Below are positions 44,932-55,554 of a stretch of 64,000 bases of DNA, one piece after another (within the stretch, counting starts at the first letter, position 1; each line of letters starts with the position of its first letter). The notes below the pieces were generated by a model. The model made no database searches. It was not told where the DNA came from and saw only the letters and a list, made by a program, of their open reading frames with translations. This DNA is from Euryodendron excelsum (taxonomy: Eukaryota; Streptophyta; Magnoliopsida; Ericales; Pentaphylacaceae). The translations under genes were made by a program, and so were the position numbers. Where the stretch lies: assembly GCA_033060915.1 (NCBI GenBank), contig CM065381.1, forward strand, positions 33,514,336 to 33,578,335, in the 5' to 3' direction.

Positions 44932-46752
44932 TCAAAGGTCAAAATCAATGTCATTTGGATTGAAATCCCTGAAACCCAGCATCGAAGGAGGCGAATAACT
45001 ACTCGAAGCACCAACATCCTGCAGAGAAGATAAAACTGAAATCAGCCACATGAAAGAAGAACTAAACAATAGCAGAGCAAAAAGAAGGAGAGAAAAGACG
45101 ACATACCCTGCCAACTCCCATCTGAGCTATCTGAGTCGTCAAGGAAGCCACCTCTGCCTGATACTGATCTTGCTCCGTTTGGTATCGATCCTTCTGATCC
45201 CTCACAACAGCAAACTCAGCCTAGGGCACATATCCTCTGGCTCGGTGCCAGAAGTCAACCACCTCCTGGCCCACAGCGTATCTGCCGACTACTACCTCAA
45301 ACTGGGTGAAGGCACCGATAGAATGAGCCCCGAAGTGTGCAGCGTAGTCTGTGTCTGGAGGAAGCAAGAACTCGGTACCCGGCTGCTGCTCCTGATAGGG
45401 AATAGGCACTCCCGTCACCAAGGCTCCAAACATATACTCTGGCGGAGCTCCTGCTGATCGGAACTCCTCATGAAACTACTGCTAGTGTCGCTCTCCTAGA
45501 TAGGACTCCCAAGTATCATCACTGAGAAAAGCAGCCCTCGACAAGGACAACGGGACCAAGTACCAGACCGTCTCATAATGGACTGATCCAATAAAGGGCC
45601 GATAGGTCACGTCCCTCGCCTTAATCAACTCCAGGTTTGCCCGTAGCCTCACGAAGTCAGTAATCTCTAATCACTGGGCCACCCGGTCATGAGCCCACCT
45701 CAAAGCACGAGGATAAAGGTCGTCCTCAATAACTGCAGGGCGACGAACAGGCAGACACTCGTAGCTCCACCAAACAAGAAAGGGCCAAAAACTAGTCATG
45801 CTACCCCAACGGGAAGAAGTCCGGACCCACATTGATCAAAGGAAGCAGCCAAAGGAGAAAGACCCCCAATCCAGCTCAGATAAAGCCCCAAGATCAGCTA
45901 CTATGCTCACTAACCGAAAAGGCATAAGCGACTTGTTGTTGTTGTAGAAGCAGCTGAAGATGATATACAGAACAAGTCGCCGCCTCATGATGTCGCGTTG
46001 AGCAGTGGAGGGCTCAACAGCAAAGGTACGGTCATCCCGGCTGAGCCAGGAAACTGGGAAAGCAGAATGCAGGCCTCGTCTTTACTGACTGACTGTAAAG
46101 TGATCCACCGGCCGATGAAGGAAAGTCTCGTGATGATCGCCCAATCCAAGGGGGTGGGACCCAACTCAAAGCCAACAAAATGGAAAGTCCCAGTCTCTCC
46201 AAACCATTTCTTTATAAGTGCTAAAACCAAATGTCTGTTTAGGCGGTTAGCCTGTAATCCCATGAAGGCTTCGAATCCGATCTCAGCCAAGAAGGCACGA
46301 TATGATGGAGCAGCCCACTGCATGGTCACAAAGACCTGATGAACAGCCCCTCTAAAAGCTGTGTGTACCCGTAGAGGGGGCAAATGCTGTCTAGAATATA
46401 CACTGGGGTGATAAGCAAGATCCCTGAGCGGTGGGATGTCCGGTACCTCTAAGTTACCCAAATCAGCATCCGTCTGTCTATGTCTGGAGGAGGCTCTCCC
46501 ATAACCGGTCACCAGGTCACCAAGACTCGGTACCACCTCCTCAGTACCAATATCCTCCGCAAAGGCCTACTCAACCAGAGGAAAGGGGTTGACAGGTGGT
46601 CTACTCCCCCGTTCGCTCTGACTAGAAGAGGCCCGTCCAGTGGATTGATGACTACCCCTAGAATGACTGGAGCTGCTAACAGAATCTGTCCTAGCCGCCT
46701 TCCGGGAGTGGCGTCTCCTCTTAGAACCATCGTCGCTCGCATCTGCCATCAT
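44932..46752 (-). pseudogene. Antisense plant mobile domain (MAIN/MAIL-like) gene of element B
   Basis: On the minus strand, opposite to gag, from ATG at 46752 (MMADASDDGSKRRRHSRKAA, a basic Ser-rich start) to a stop at 44932. The plant mobile domain is recognisable: RLNRHLVLALIKKWFGETG and FHFVGFELGPTPLDWAIITR (46247-46130), then in another frame RDIMRRRLVLYIIFSCFY (45990) and VWWSYECLPVRRP (about 45764), and a Gln-rich coiled tail (about 45180). An 88-nt intron (45106-45019) with GTATGT and TTCTCTGCAG joins the tail in phase 0 to DVGASSSYSPPSMLGF. One frameshift near 46020 and at least five stops show decay. MAIN-like proteins of this family act in silencing and genome stability in Arabidopsis; a role for this copy is not known. 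Confidence 0.75.
45019..45106 (-). other. Intron of the antisense plant mobile domain gene (88 nt)
   Basis: Donor AGG/GTATGT at 45107/45106 and acceptor TTCTCTGCAG/GAT at 45019/45018 on the minus strand. The intron is T-rich, holds stops in the reading frame, and its removal joins two coding stretches in phase 0, ending in DFDL and a stop. Confidence 0.65.
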
Positions 46753-48017
46753 GGAAAGGCAAGCAAGCTAAGAGGTGTTAATATACGATACATGCAGTTA
46801 AAAATAATAAAATAAAATAAATAAATAACCAAAAAAAAAAAGGCAAAAAGAAAAAAAAGATTTCAAGTGATAAGTCAAAATGAATTTCCTACACATTTTG
46901 ATTTTAAATCCAGTTCTAAGTCAAAATGAATTTCCTATACATTTTGATTTTAAATCCAATTCTAAGTCACAATGAATTTTGTACACATTTTGATTTCAAA
47001 ATTCCAAGTCAAAGTGAATTTTCTACACACTTTGATTTAAAAGGTCAAGTTTCGAGTCAAAATGAATTTTCTACACATTTTGATTTGCCAATTTCGAGTC
47101 AAAACAAGTTTTCTAAAATGTCAAGGGTTTTCTGTCTTTTTCCTTCAAAAAGATTTTATTCAAAACCTTTTCCAACTCTTTTGCAAATTCTAAAAATTTC
47201 GGCAAAGTTTCGTTTAAAAATGGTCCTTACAACACCCACCACATCAACACAAAACACAAGCCATGAACTCTACAAACACCACTATCACATACCACTAACA
47301 CCCGCACACACTTTTAAAATTTTCAAACTTCCCAAAAGACTCGTTTCATTTTTCAATAAATCAATAGTGTTCAAAGATATCCTAAAATTTTTCAAAATCA
47401 TTTCAAATGTTTTCTAAAATATTCCAACATTTTTCTAAATTTTAAACTCCCTTAATTTCATCGTTTTCTCTATTTTTCTTAATCTTTTTTCTATTTCTCA
47501 AAAAATCAAAAATTCAAAAGTTTTCGAAAAAGCACGAAACTTCATATGATTGTTAAACACATTTTTCTAAGGCACACAGTATAAAAATCTAGCCAAAAAA
47601 CTCAACACCCAAGCCTGTAGGAACAAACCCCCAATTCTTGCAAAAACCTCATTCACATAATCACGCAAAATCGCTCAAATTCAATCAAACAAGCACCAAA
47701 ATGCAAAAATAACATTGCCATAGTGTTCAAACATATCAAAACATCAATTTTCACTGTTCACACGACTTAAACGGAGTTCTACACATTAAAATCAACATAG
47801 GATAGAAAACTCACCTTTTAAAGTTCTTTGGCGAAATCTTCCTTTCCGCCAACTTTTCCGGCGACGTGGTCTACTCCCGGCAATCACCCGTGATCCCTAA
47901 GAAGCGCTCCTTCGAATGTCCAGGTCGGTTCCCTCACAAACACTCTTGATTCTTCAAAAATCCTTCAAATCCCATAAGTGCTCGAACCATAAATATTTTT
48001 GGTTTTGATCCTAGGCC
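46753..48017 (-). promoter_or_regulatory. Upstream region of the antisense gene with a possible 5'-UTR intron
   Basis: On the minus strand a strong donor, AAAG/GTGAGT, lies at 47814 and an acceptor, CCTCTTAG, at 46768, which would give a 1047-nt intron in the 5' leader ending 16 bases before the start codon. A TATA-like AATATTTATGG lies at 47998-47988. No coding frame is supported here; 46860-47110 holds four diverged copies of a ~55-bp unit containing CAAAATGAATTT and CACATTTTGATTT. Confidence 0.35.
46860..47110. repeat. Short tandem repeat, about 55-bp unit, in element B
   Basis: Copies of AAGTCAAAATGAATTTCCTA plus ACATTTTGATTTTAAAT recur from about 46875, 46917, 46965, 47001 and 47055, with unit lengths of about 36 to 55 bases. 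They lie upstream of the antisense gene, inside its possible 5' intron. Confidence 0.65.
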
Positions 48018-48040
48018 TGGCGCCACTAGTAGTGGTGCCA
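48018..48040. promoter_or_regulatory. Copy of the LTR palindrome outside the LTR, upstream of the antisense gene
   Basis: Arms TGGCGCCACT and AGTGGTGCCA around AGT. It is the same motif as at 23604, 32049 and 49679 in the LTRs, yet it lies 200 bp before the 3' LTR and about 1.27 kb upstream of the antisense start codon. A TATA-like stretch lies 20-30 bases further on the minus strand. Confidence 0.65.
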
Positions 48041-48223
48041 GTTGCCAATTCTGGGTAGGTTTGCCCTTTTTCCCTCCAAAACTCAATTTCAAAGACCTTT
48101 TGGGCCCAATATTTGTTTCCACAATCCCGTCTTCCAAAATTTCCAAAGTCCGTCCCTCCGACCGCCTCACGGTCAATATAGGACTCTTACTCTATCGTTT
48201 TTTATCTTCGACAAGTAAAGACA

Positions 48224-48239
48224 GAAAAAGAGGGGCAGC
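48224..48239 (+). promoter_or_regulatory. Polypurine tract of element B
   Basis: GAAAAAGAGGGGCAGC lies directly before the LTR start TGTAAGTATCCC. It is the expected plus-strand primer for reverse transcription and confirms the 3' LTR edge at 48240. Confidence 0.8.
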
Positions 48240-51200
48240 TGTAAGTATCCCATTTTTGCCTGCTCGGCAGTCTCCAGTCCATCCCGACTTGAGTTCAAGT
48301 CAATATGGGCATATTCTAGAATTCTAGTCCTAATCCAGTCGATTCATCGCTTCGCAGGCCCACTAGGCCCAAATAGAGGCAAAATGACCAAAATGCCCTT
48401 GTGGGTCTTGTTCGGTCCAATCCCGTAGGCGCGTCATCCCGAAGATTGTAAGTCCCCTTTTCCAGTCCAATTTCAATCCCTCTTTCGAGAAAGTTGATTC
48501 CTCGAGACGATAAGTCTATCCTGTCAGGCACATTGTCCGAAGAAAGTTTCTTCGGAATGGTAAGTCCCTTCAAAACCATCGACCGGGAAAAGACCCTAAG
48601 TCCCCGAGATGGTAGAATGGTCCACCTTTGGCACCTGCTAGCCCGCTAATGTAGAAATGTCCATTTCGGCATGCCTTTTGAGAAATTTGATTCCTTAGAC
48701 ACTAAGTTCCTTTAGCAGCTTCCCAAGATCAAGCAGTCTCAAGAATGATCGCGAACCGTCAGAGTAGCAGAAGTACTCGCAAACATCGCAACCGTCAGAG
48801 TAGCGAAAATACTCGCAAACAGGTCGATATAGGGAATTGCCAACAAACCCCTGTATCACGGGACCGCCATCAGAGTGGAAGAAATACTCAAAACCCAGGT
48901 CAGCACTGGTGCTTGCTAGCCCACTTCGGTGAAAAATGACCAAACCACCCCTAAGGTCATTTTTCGGCACGTTTCTCAAGAAAGTACCTAAGTCCTCAAA
49001 ACGATAAGTCCATCCTTCCAAGATCGTCCTAGAGATGATCCGACATGATTAGGTGCCTTCTAGCCAGTTTCGGGCCAATTCCGAGACTTTTCGGTCAATA
49101 TGACCATTTTGCCCCTAAGCATCCAAGCGCCCCAAGGACCACATCGGCTCTGGGTATCAAATCGGTAATCTCTCGAGAATGCTTTTTATAGTATTCTTGA
49201 CCTTCCTTTATCTTTCCGGATCATTCCGAGTCAATTCTGGCAAATTCGGTGCAAAATGACCGTTTGCCCCTAGGGGGCCGGTCGCCTTTTTCGACCACAC
49301 CGGCTCTGGGTATCAAACCGGTAGCCTTTGGGAATATTCTAAATAATGTTTCTAAATCTCGAGTCTTCTTCCGAGACATTCTGAGTCCGTCCCGGCAGCT
49401 CACTGGCTTGGTTGACTGTTTTGCCCCTAATGGCCTGGTCAACCCTTCCGACATATCTTGTCCTCATTTTTCAAGTCAAATACTTTCGGGACTCTATTCT
49501 AAGGGTTCCTGTCCCTTTTCGACTTTTCGGGCCATTCTCGGTCACTTAAATCCTTCCCGGGCCTTTCGGAGCCACTCCTAGTGAAGCCAGGCTAAAAATT
49601 ACATGGTAGTCACTTGTACGGGCGCCCAAATCTTCTGAAGATACGTTGTTTGCTGACCTTAAAACTTTCCTAAGTGGTTGGCACCACTAGTAGTGGCGCC
49701 AAGCCAATATTTGGCCTGGCGCCACTACAACAGGCACCAGGTTGTTCTTCTGTTTATAAATACAGAGCCTCCACCAGCGTGAAAGAAGTCCGCAAACTCA
49801 GTCTAAAAACCCTACTTTTCGATACACAGAGCTCGTAGCCTCCCAAAACCCTAGTCTCCTTTAGGTTCTCCAAACCCTAGCCTCCTATACACTTATACAC
49901 ACTTTCATGTACTCATACACTAACCCCCAAAGCCTCCATTGAAGACTTGAAGTGCTGTAACCCGAAGCTTTCGAAGATCAAGACGAAGACTGAAGCGAAG
50001 ATCGAAGTAAAGCAAGAAAAATGAAGCGCGCAAAGCAAAGCAAAATAAAGAAGACACAAGATAGGCTCTCTGTTTAAGTTTACGCATTTCCCCCCCTCTC
50101 TCTTCTCTCTCCAAACCCACTTGGGTTTTCTTTTATTTTAATCCCCCATCTTCTTCCCCCCTTTCTTGCATGCTTGAAACAAGGGATTTCTCGGTCCATG
50201 TGTAGGATTAGGCTATTGGAGGGTCACCGTGTCGGGGGCTTTCTTTTAGTTTAACCGAAGACCATATGGGTTCGGCCCCCTTGATTATGTGGTGAAGCCT
50301 TTAACCTTGTATGTTCACGACCCCAACTTGCATTGTGCGTATCATGATCTTGCATTCTTCCAAAATTCATTTCAAACTCGTTTTCAAAAGCTTGCATCAA
50401 AATTATTTTCAAAACTTGCATCAAAATTTTCTTTTTCAAAACCACAATCCTAAGGTGGTTCTAGCCTTTCCATGGCTAGGGTTACTTTAGGAAATTGTTA
50501 CATTTAAAGTAACTAATACAATCCATATTTTCAAATCTTTGTTGTTTCCAAGACTACTATCTTAAAGTGGTTCTAATATTGTTATGGTTAGAATCGCTTT
50601 AGGAAAGTGAGATATTTTATATACTTTCTAAAAACTCTATTTTCAAATCTCTCCCTCTAAAAATCTCTTTTTTAACATACTTTCTAAAAACGCTCCCTAG
50701 GTCTCCTTCTTAGAAAAACTCTTTTCAAAACTCTTTTCCAAAAACTCTCTTTTTAAACTTCGCTTTCCAAAAACTCCTTTTTAAAATCTCTTTCCTAAAA
50801 GCTCCTTCCAAAATCTTCTTTCTAAAACTCTCCTCAACTTCACTTTCTAAAAATCCCTTTTTAAGAATTCTTTCCATAAATCTTCCTTTCCAAAAATCCA
50901 CTTTCTAAAATCTCTTTTCTTAGTGCCCAAGTCAAACCCTAGAACCCATAATTAGGAAACCCTAATTTCCTTTCTTAAAAACATGTTTTCCAATCTTGCC
51001 TAAAAACCTAGGTTTCCAAAATTTATTTTCTACATCAGAACTATAGTCTTCCAAATATAGGGTTTCTTAAACTTCCCTTTCCAAATCCATGTCAAATCCA
51101 ATCTCCCCTTTAGAAAACCAAATCTAATCTTCCCATTTAGGAAACTAGATGAAATTCTCCGTTTTTGAAAACAAAATCAAAACATCTCTTTTTAGAAACA

Positions 51201-51349
51201 AAATCCAATCCCTTGTTTTAGAAAATGAAAATCTCAATCCTTCCAAGCCTAAACCTTTCCTAATTCACTCTTTCCTAATCTCATACCTTCCTAAACCATA
51301 AGTTTCCCAAAAATTTCATATCTTTCCTTAAACTTTAAGTTTCCAAATC
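48240..51349 (+). repeat. 3' LTR of element B, first 3.1 kb
   Basis: Begins TGTAAGTATCCCATTTTTGCC. It carries the palindrome at 49679-49701, TATAAATA at 49755-49762 and AATAAA at 50044 followed by a destroyed donor (AAG/AT). The match to the 5' LTR of B continues to TTTAAGTTTCCAAATC and then jumps back to an earlier LTR position, so the last 1.5 kb is missing. Confidence 0.85.
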
Positions 51350-54258
51350 GAAGACACGTTCCCAAAGATCAAGACGAAGACTGAAGCGAAGACCAAAGCA
51401 AAACAAGAAAAACAAAGCGCGCAAAGAAAAGCAAAATAAAGAAGATACAAGGTAGGCTTTCTATTTAAGTTTACGCATCTTCCCCCTCTCTTTTCTCTCT
51501 CCAAACCCACTTGGGTTTTCTTCTATTTTAATCCCCCATCTTTTTCCCTCCCTTTCCTGCATGCTTGAAACAAGGGATTTCTCGGTCCATGTGTAGGATT
51601 AGGCTATTGGAAGGTCACTGTGTCGGGGGCTTTCTTTTAGTCTAACCGGAAACCACGTGGGTTCGGCCCCCTTGATTACGTGGTGAACCCTTTAACCTTG
51701 TATGTTCACGACCCCAACTTGCATTGTGCATATCATGATCTTGCATTCTTCCAAAATTTGTTTTCAAACTTGTTTTCAAAACTTGCATCGAAAACTTCTT
51801 TTTCAAAACTTGTTTTCAAAATCACAATCCTAAGGTGATTCTAGCCTTTTCATGGCTAGGGTTGCTTTAGGAAAGTGTTACATTTAAAGTGACCGATATG
51901 CTCCACATTTTCAAACCCTTGTTGTTTTCAAAACCACCATCTTAAAGTGGTTTTAATCTTCTTATGGTTAGAATCACTTTAGGAAAGTGAGATATTTTAT
52001 ATACTTTCTAAAAACTCCCTTTTCAAAACTCTCTCCCTCTAAAAATCTCTTTTCCAATACACTTTCTAAAAATTTTCTCCAATCTCCTTCTCAAAATTGT
52101 TTTTAAAAACTCCATCCAAAAATTTACTTTTCAAAAACTCCTTTTCAAACTCATTCCCAAAACGCTCTCCTCAAAGTTCACTTTCCAAAAACACTCCTTA
52201 AGTTTCCTTCCTAAACAAATCTTTTCAAAAATCTCTTTCCCAAAATCTCTTTCCAAAAACTCTCTCATAGTGTTACTTTCCAAAAACTCTCTCTTCAAAA
52301 TCCATTTTCAAAAAACACCTTTTTAGGATCTCTTTCCAAATATGTCCCTTTCTAAAAACTCACTTTCCAAAAATCTCTTTTCTTGGAGCCTAAGTTAAAC
52401 CCTAGAACCATTAGGAAACCCTAATTTCCTTTCTTAAAATCATGATTATCAATCTTGCCTTAAAATCTAGGTTTCCAAAATTTCTCCTTTTACATCTAAA
52501 CCATAAGTTTCCAAAACTCCTTTTCTACGTCAAAACTATAGTCTTCCAAATTTAGGGTTTCTAAGCATTATCTTTCCAAATCCATATCAAATCTAATCTC
52601 CCCTTTAGGAAACCAAATCTAATCTCCCATTTAGGAAACTAGATCCTATCCTCCATTTTTCAAAACAAAATCAAAACACCTCTTTTTAGAAGCAAAATCC
52701 AATCCTTTATTTTAGGAAATAGGAATCTCAATCCTTCCTAGTCTAAATCTTTTCTAAATTCACTCCTTCCTAATCTCCTAATTTCCTAAATCTTACATTT
52801 CCAAAACTTGAATGTTTAAATCTTTCTTTAAACTTTAAGCTTTCAAATCTTTCCTAATTCCACCCTTCCTAGTTCCATCCCTTTCCAAATTCTAAACTTC
52901 CCTAAACTTCAAATCTTTCCAAATCTAAAACTTTCTAAACTCAGTTTTTTTTTACTTTCAAGACTTCCCTATTTCAAAACGTTCCTAATTCAAAACTTTC
53001 AAATTTCAAAACTTTCTTAAAACGAAACCTTTCCTAAATCAACACTTTCCTAAAACGAAATATTTCCTAAAATGAAACTTTCCTAAAATGACACTTTCCT
53101 AAGTTGAAACATTTCTAAAATGGAACTTTCCTAAAATGAAACTTTCCTAATTCTAACCTTTCCAAATTCGAATCCTTCCTAAATTCAATCTTTCCTAAAT
53201 CTTCTGAGTCCAATATTCTAGTCAAATCTTTTCTCAAAACTTTTCCAAGTCAAGTCAAATCTTTCTTAATCTTAAGTCCTTCCTAAATCCTATCTGCCTA
53301 AGTCTAGGTTTCCTAAACTTCTATCTTTCCAAATCAAAGTCTAATCTTCCCAATTCCAAATTTGAAATTCCAATCTTCTATTCTAAATTCAAATCAAATC
53401 CAAATTCCAATTTAATTTCTTCTTCCACATCTGATCTTCTATTTTCTATCGGATTCTTGTCCAAACTACGACTGACCTGATTCCTCAAAAAAGGATACGT
53501 AGATAACCCTCATGGGTGCGGTCATAACCTTTTTCAAATTTCTATTTCCACAACTTTTTTTTTCAAACTTCCAATTCCAAATTTCTATGTCCAAATCTCT
53601 ATTTCTAATTTCTAAAACTTTTCAATTTCAATTCTATCTTTTTAAATCAAATCAAGTCTTTTCAAATCTATTTTCAAATCTATTTCCGAATCTATTTTCA
53701 AATCATTTTCTTGCACTTACATATCATGCATCATGTCTTTTTAAACATTCTTTTTCTAAAGTGGATAGGATTGGACATTTGTTAGTTGAAGACTCTTATA
53801 GGTGAATATTGGGTAAATAGACATGTAGGTACCGCAAGGGCGGGGTAGGGTGATGGCTTAGTGTATCTTTCCTACACGTAACCAATCTCCGAACCTAGGA
53901 TCATTGTTTTTGAAAGACCAAAACGGAGTTATTTTCTAAAAAGGGCTTAAATATTTTCTAAAGGTTGCCAAACAACCTATTTTCTTAAAGACCCTCTCTC
54001 GAGGTAGTATTTTTAAAATCGTTTTTAAAAACCTTAAGTGTAGTCCTCGAATTGTGCTTAGTTTTTAGGTGACCTAACTCACCTTAATCAAGTTATGTGG
54101 CGACTCCAAATGTTTTTCAAAAGCCCTTTATTCAAATTAATTTTCAATTCAAACCCAGTGGCACTCATTCTTCTAGGAGGATGAGTTTTAACGAGAAAGT
54201 ACAGTATTTTTCCCGCTTGTGTGTGTATTCCTCGAGTGCGAAAAGTCTGGGCGTGACA
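51350..54258 (+). repeat. 3' LTR of element A, last 2.9 kb
   Basis: Begins at GAAGACACGTTCCCAAAG, matching 23924 in the 5' LTR of A, and continues to GGGCGTGACA at 54258. It is collinear with 23924-26815 over its whole length, including frames that translate almost identically. AATAAA (51435) and AAG/GTAGGC are kept. After 54258 the sequence returns to the antisense gene of element C. Confidence 0.85.
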
Positions 54259-55159
54259 CTTGCCTGCGCCTCTAGTCACTTAACAGGCCTTCACAGTCCT
54301 TCCTTTCGAGCCTGCTAGAACCCTTTCCCCACCAGCACCTCCTCCTGACCCTCCAGCAAAGCCTTCCTTGCTTCCACAATTTTTGACAGTGTAGACTTAG
54401 CTTGGAAGAGATTATAGAATGTGATCTCCCCAAAAGATAGGAGCCTGCTGGTGAGCAATTCTGCTTATAGGCTGTCAAGAGACCTTACTCAGGATCTGCT
54501 CAAGGTAAATTTTGTAAAATTTCTCAAGTGTAGTTGTTCTGGTCATTCCCTCTAGGTTCTAATTTTTTCTATCTTTTGTTTGTTCAGGCTGCTACCAGGC
54601 TTTCTATCCTGAGTGCCAGGTCAACAAGTTTTGAGAAGCCTTCCTGGAGTAGAGGTGCACAACTGACCAGGATATGGCTGAAGTTACTTCTCTGAATGAG
54701 AGATTGAAAGAGATCTCTTCAGAGAAAGACAAGTTTCAAGGGAGCACACTGGCCCTACAGGAAGAGAAGACCAAGTTAACATGTGACTTGGCCAACGAGA
54801 GTGCTACCAAGGAGGCTGCCTAAGAGAAGCTCACTGCTTAGAGGACGGCCAAAAAGGTTACCCAGGCTAAGGTAGCTACCTTTCCTGCCCAGGTGGAGGC
54901 AGCCATCAAAAAGGCCTTTGAGAAATATCATCAGGGGGAGGCTTATCAATTGGCCTTTGGTGAGGTCTACATACAAGGCTTTACTGAGGCTAAGAGGGTG
55001 GTTGCTCAGGCTCATCCTACCCCAGACCTCTCCTCTATTGAGTCGGTCCTTGAGGATTATACTGTTTATATGGTAGTCGAAAAGAACAAGGCAGCAAAAA
55101 AAGAAAGGGCAGCAGAGAAAGATGACGTTGAGTCACAAATCTCCTCAGCAAATAAGTAG
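54259..55159 (+). pseudogene. C-terminal part of the element C antisense gene (coiled coil)
   Basis: Continues the gene cut at 22139. The first stretch is Pro-rich (PPAPPPDPPAKPS near 54331) and then contains DRSLLVSNSAYRLSRDLTQD. An intron is likely at 54509-54588 (GTAAAT ... TTTGTTTGTTCAG). The rest is a coiled coil starting MAEVTSLNERLKEISSEKD (54674), with two stops at 54821 and 54839, then VEAAIKKAFEKYHQGEAYQL and a Lys/Glu-rich end before the stop at 55157. Long coiled C termini are usual in the 'putative gypsy-type transposon' proteins. A frameshift lies near 54630. Continuity with 20837-22139 rests on gene order and family layout. Confidence 0.6.
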
Positions 55160-55554
55160 TTTTTTTTTTTTTTTATATATTTTTACTTTTTATACTTTTG
55201 GATTTTGCCTTTGCAGTGATTTTGATGTAACACTGCCTTGGCTTTTTTTGTAATCTACCAGTTTGGTCAATGAATAGATTGTCATTTATTTCTGATTTTG
55301 TCAATGAGTGAAACTTCGGTCTTTTTTCCAATGAATAGATGCTCTAGTCTTACTCTTGCATAGATGCTCCTGCTGGACCATCATTTTGTTTGCTTTAAGG
55401 TACCCCTTTTGGCAAAGTTTGCCTCTGGGCCAAATTTGGAGAGCGTATATTGCCTCTTTGTCATCTTGAGTCTTTTCTTGCTCAAGTGTAAATACTCAAT
55501 TAGGTATGCTCGCCTTCTCTTCCTTTGTCTGTTCGACTTTCTAGATTAGCATAA
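55160..55554. other. Non-coding spacer between antisense gene and tandem array of element C
   Basis: Begins with a T15 tract after the stop of the antisense gene. CAATGAATAGAT occurs at 55269 and 55329 and may belong to its 3' UTR. No frame is supported. Confidence 0.45.

Larger units (their letters stand above)
29993..51349 (+). mobile_element. Element B: gag-only LTR retrotransposon with antisense plant mobile domain gene
   Basis: B lies in the internal region of element A. Parts in order: 5' LTR (29993-30452 and 35217-39385, split by a solo LTR), primer site 39388, leader, gag 40874-42986, non-coding 42987-44931, antisense plant mobile domain gene 46752-44932, polypurine tract 48224-48239, 3' LTR head 48240-51349. 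No protease, reverse transcriptase, RNase H or integrase is found anywhere in the 8.85-kb internal region, so B depended on another element for its enzymes. The 3' end of the 3' LTR is lost; near 51349 it joins the tail of the 3' LTR of A. Confidence 0.8.
22140..54258 (+). mobile_element. Element A (plus-strand Ty3/gypsy, gag-only type), containing element B
   Basis: A spans from the 5' LTR (22140-26815) through primer site, leader and gag remnant (to 29992) to the tail of its 3' LTR (51350-54258); everything between belongs to element B or was deleted. The pairing is shown by near identity of the LTR tails: frames at 26143-26361 and 53590-53805 differ at two residues over 72. The flanks CTCAC (22135-22139) and CTTGC (54259-54263) match at three of five bases, consistent with a target duplication changed by two transitions. 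The insertion interrupts the antisense gene of element C, which resumes on the far side. Confidence 0.75.

Noticed and set aside
44932..46752. A host MAIN-like gene at its own locus
   Set aside because: It lies exactly between gag and the polypurine tract of element B, inside one element, so it belongs to the retrotransposon.
54776..55015. Minus-strand frame opposite the coiled-coil protein
   Set aside because: It is a shadow of the plus-strand Lys/Glu-rich frame and has Leu/Ser-rich composition without a domain.
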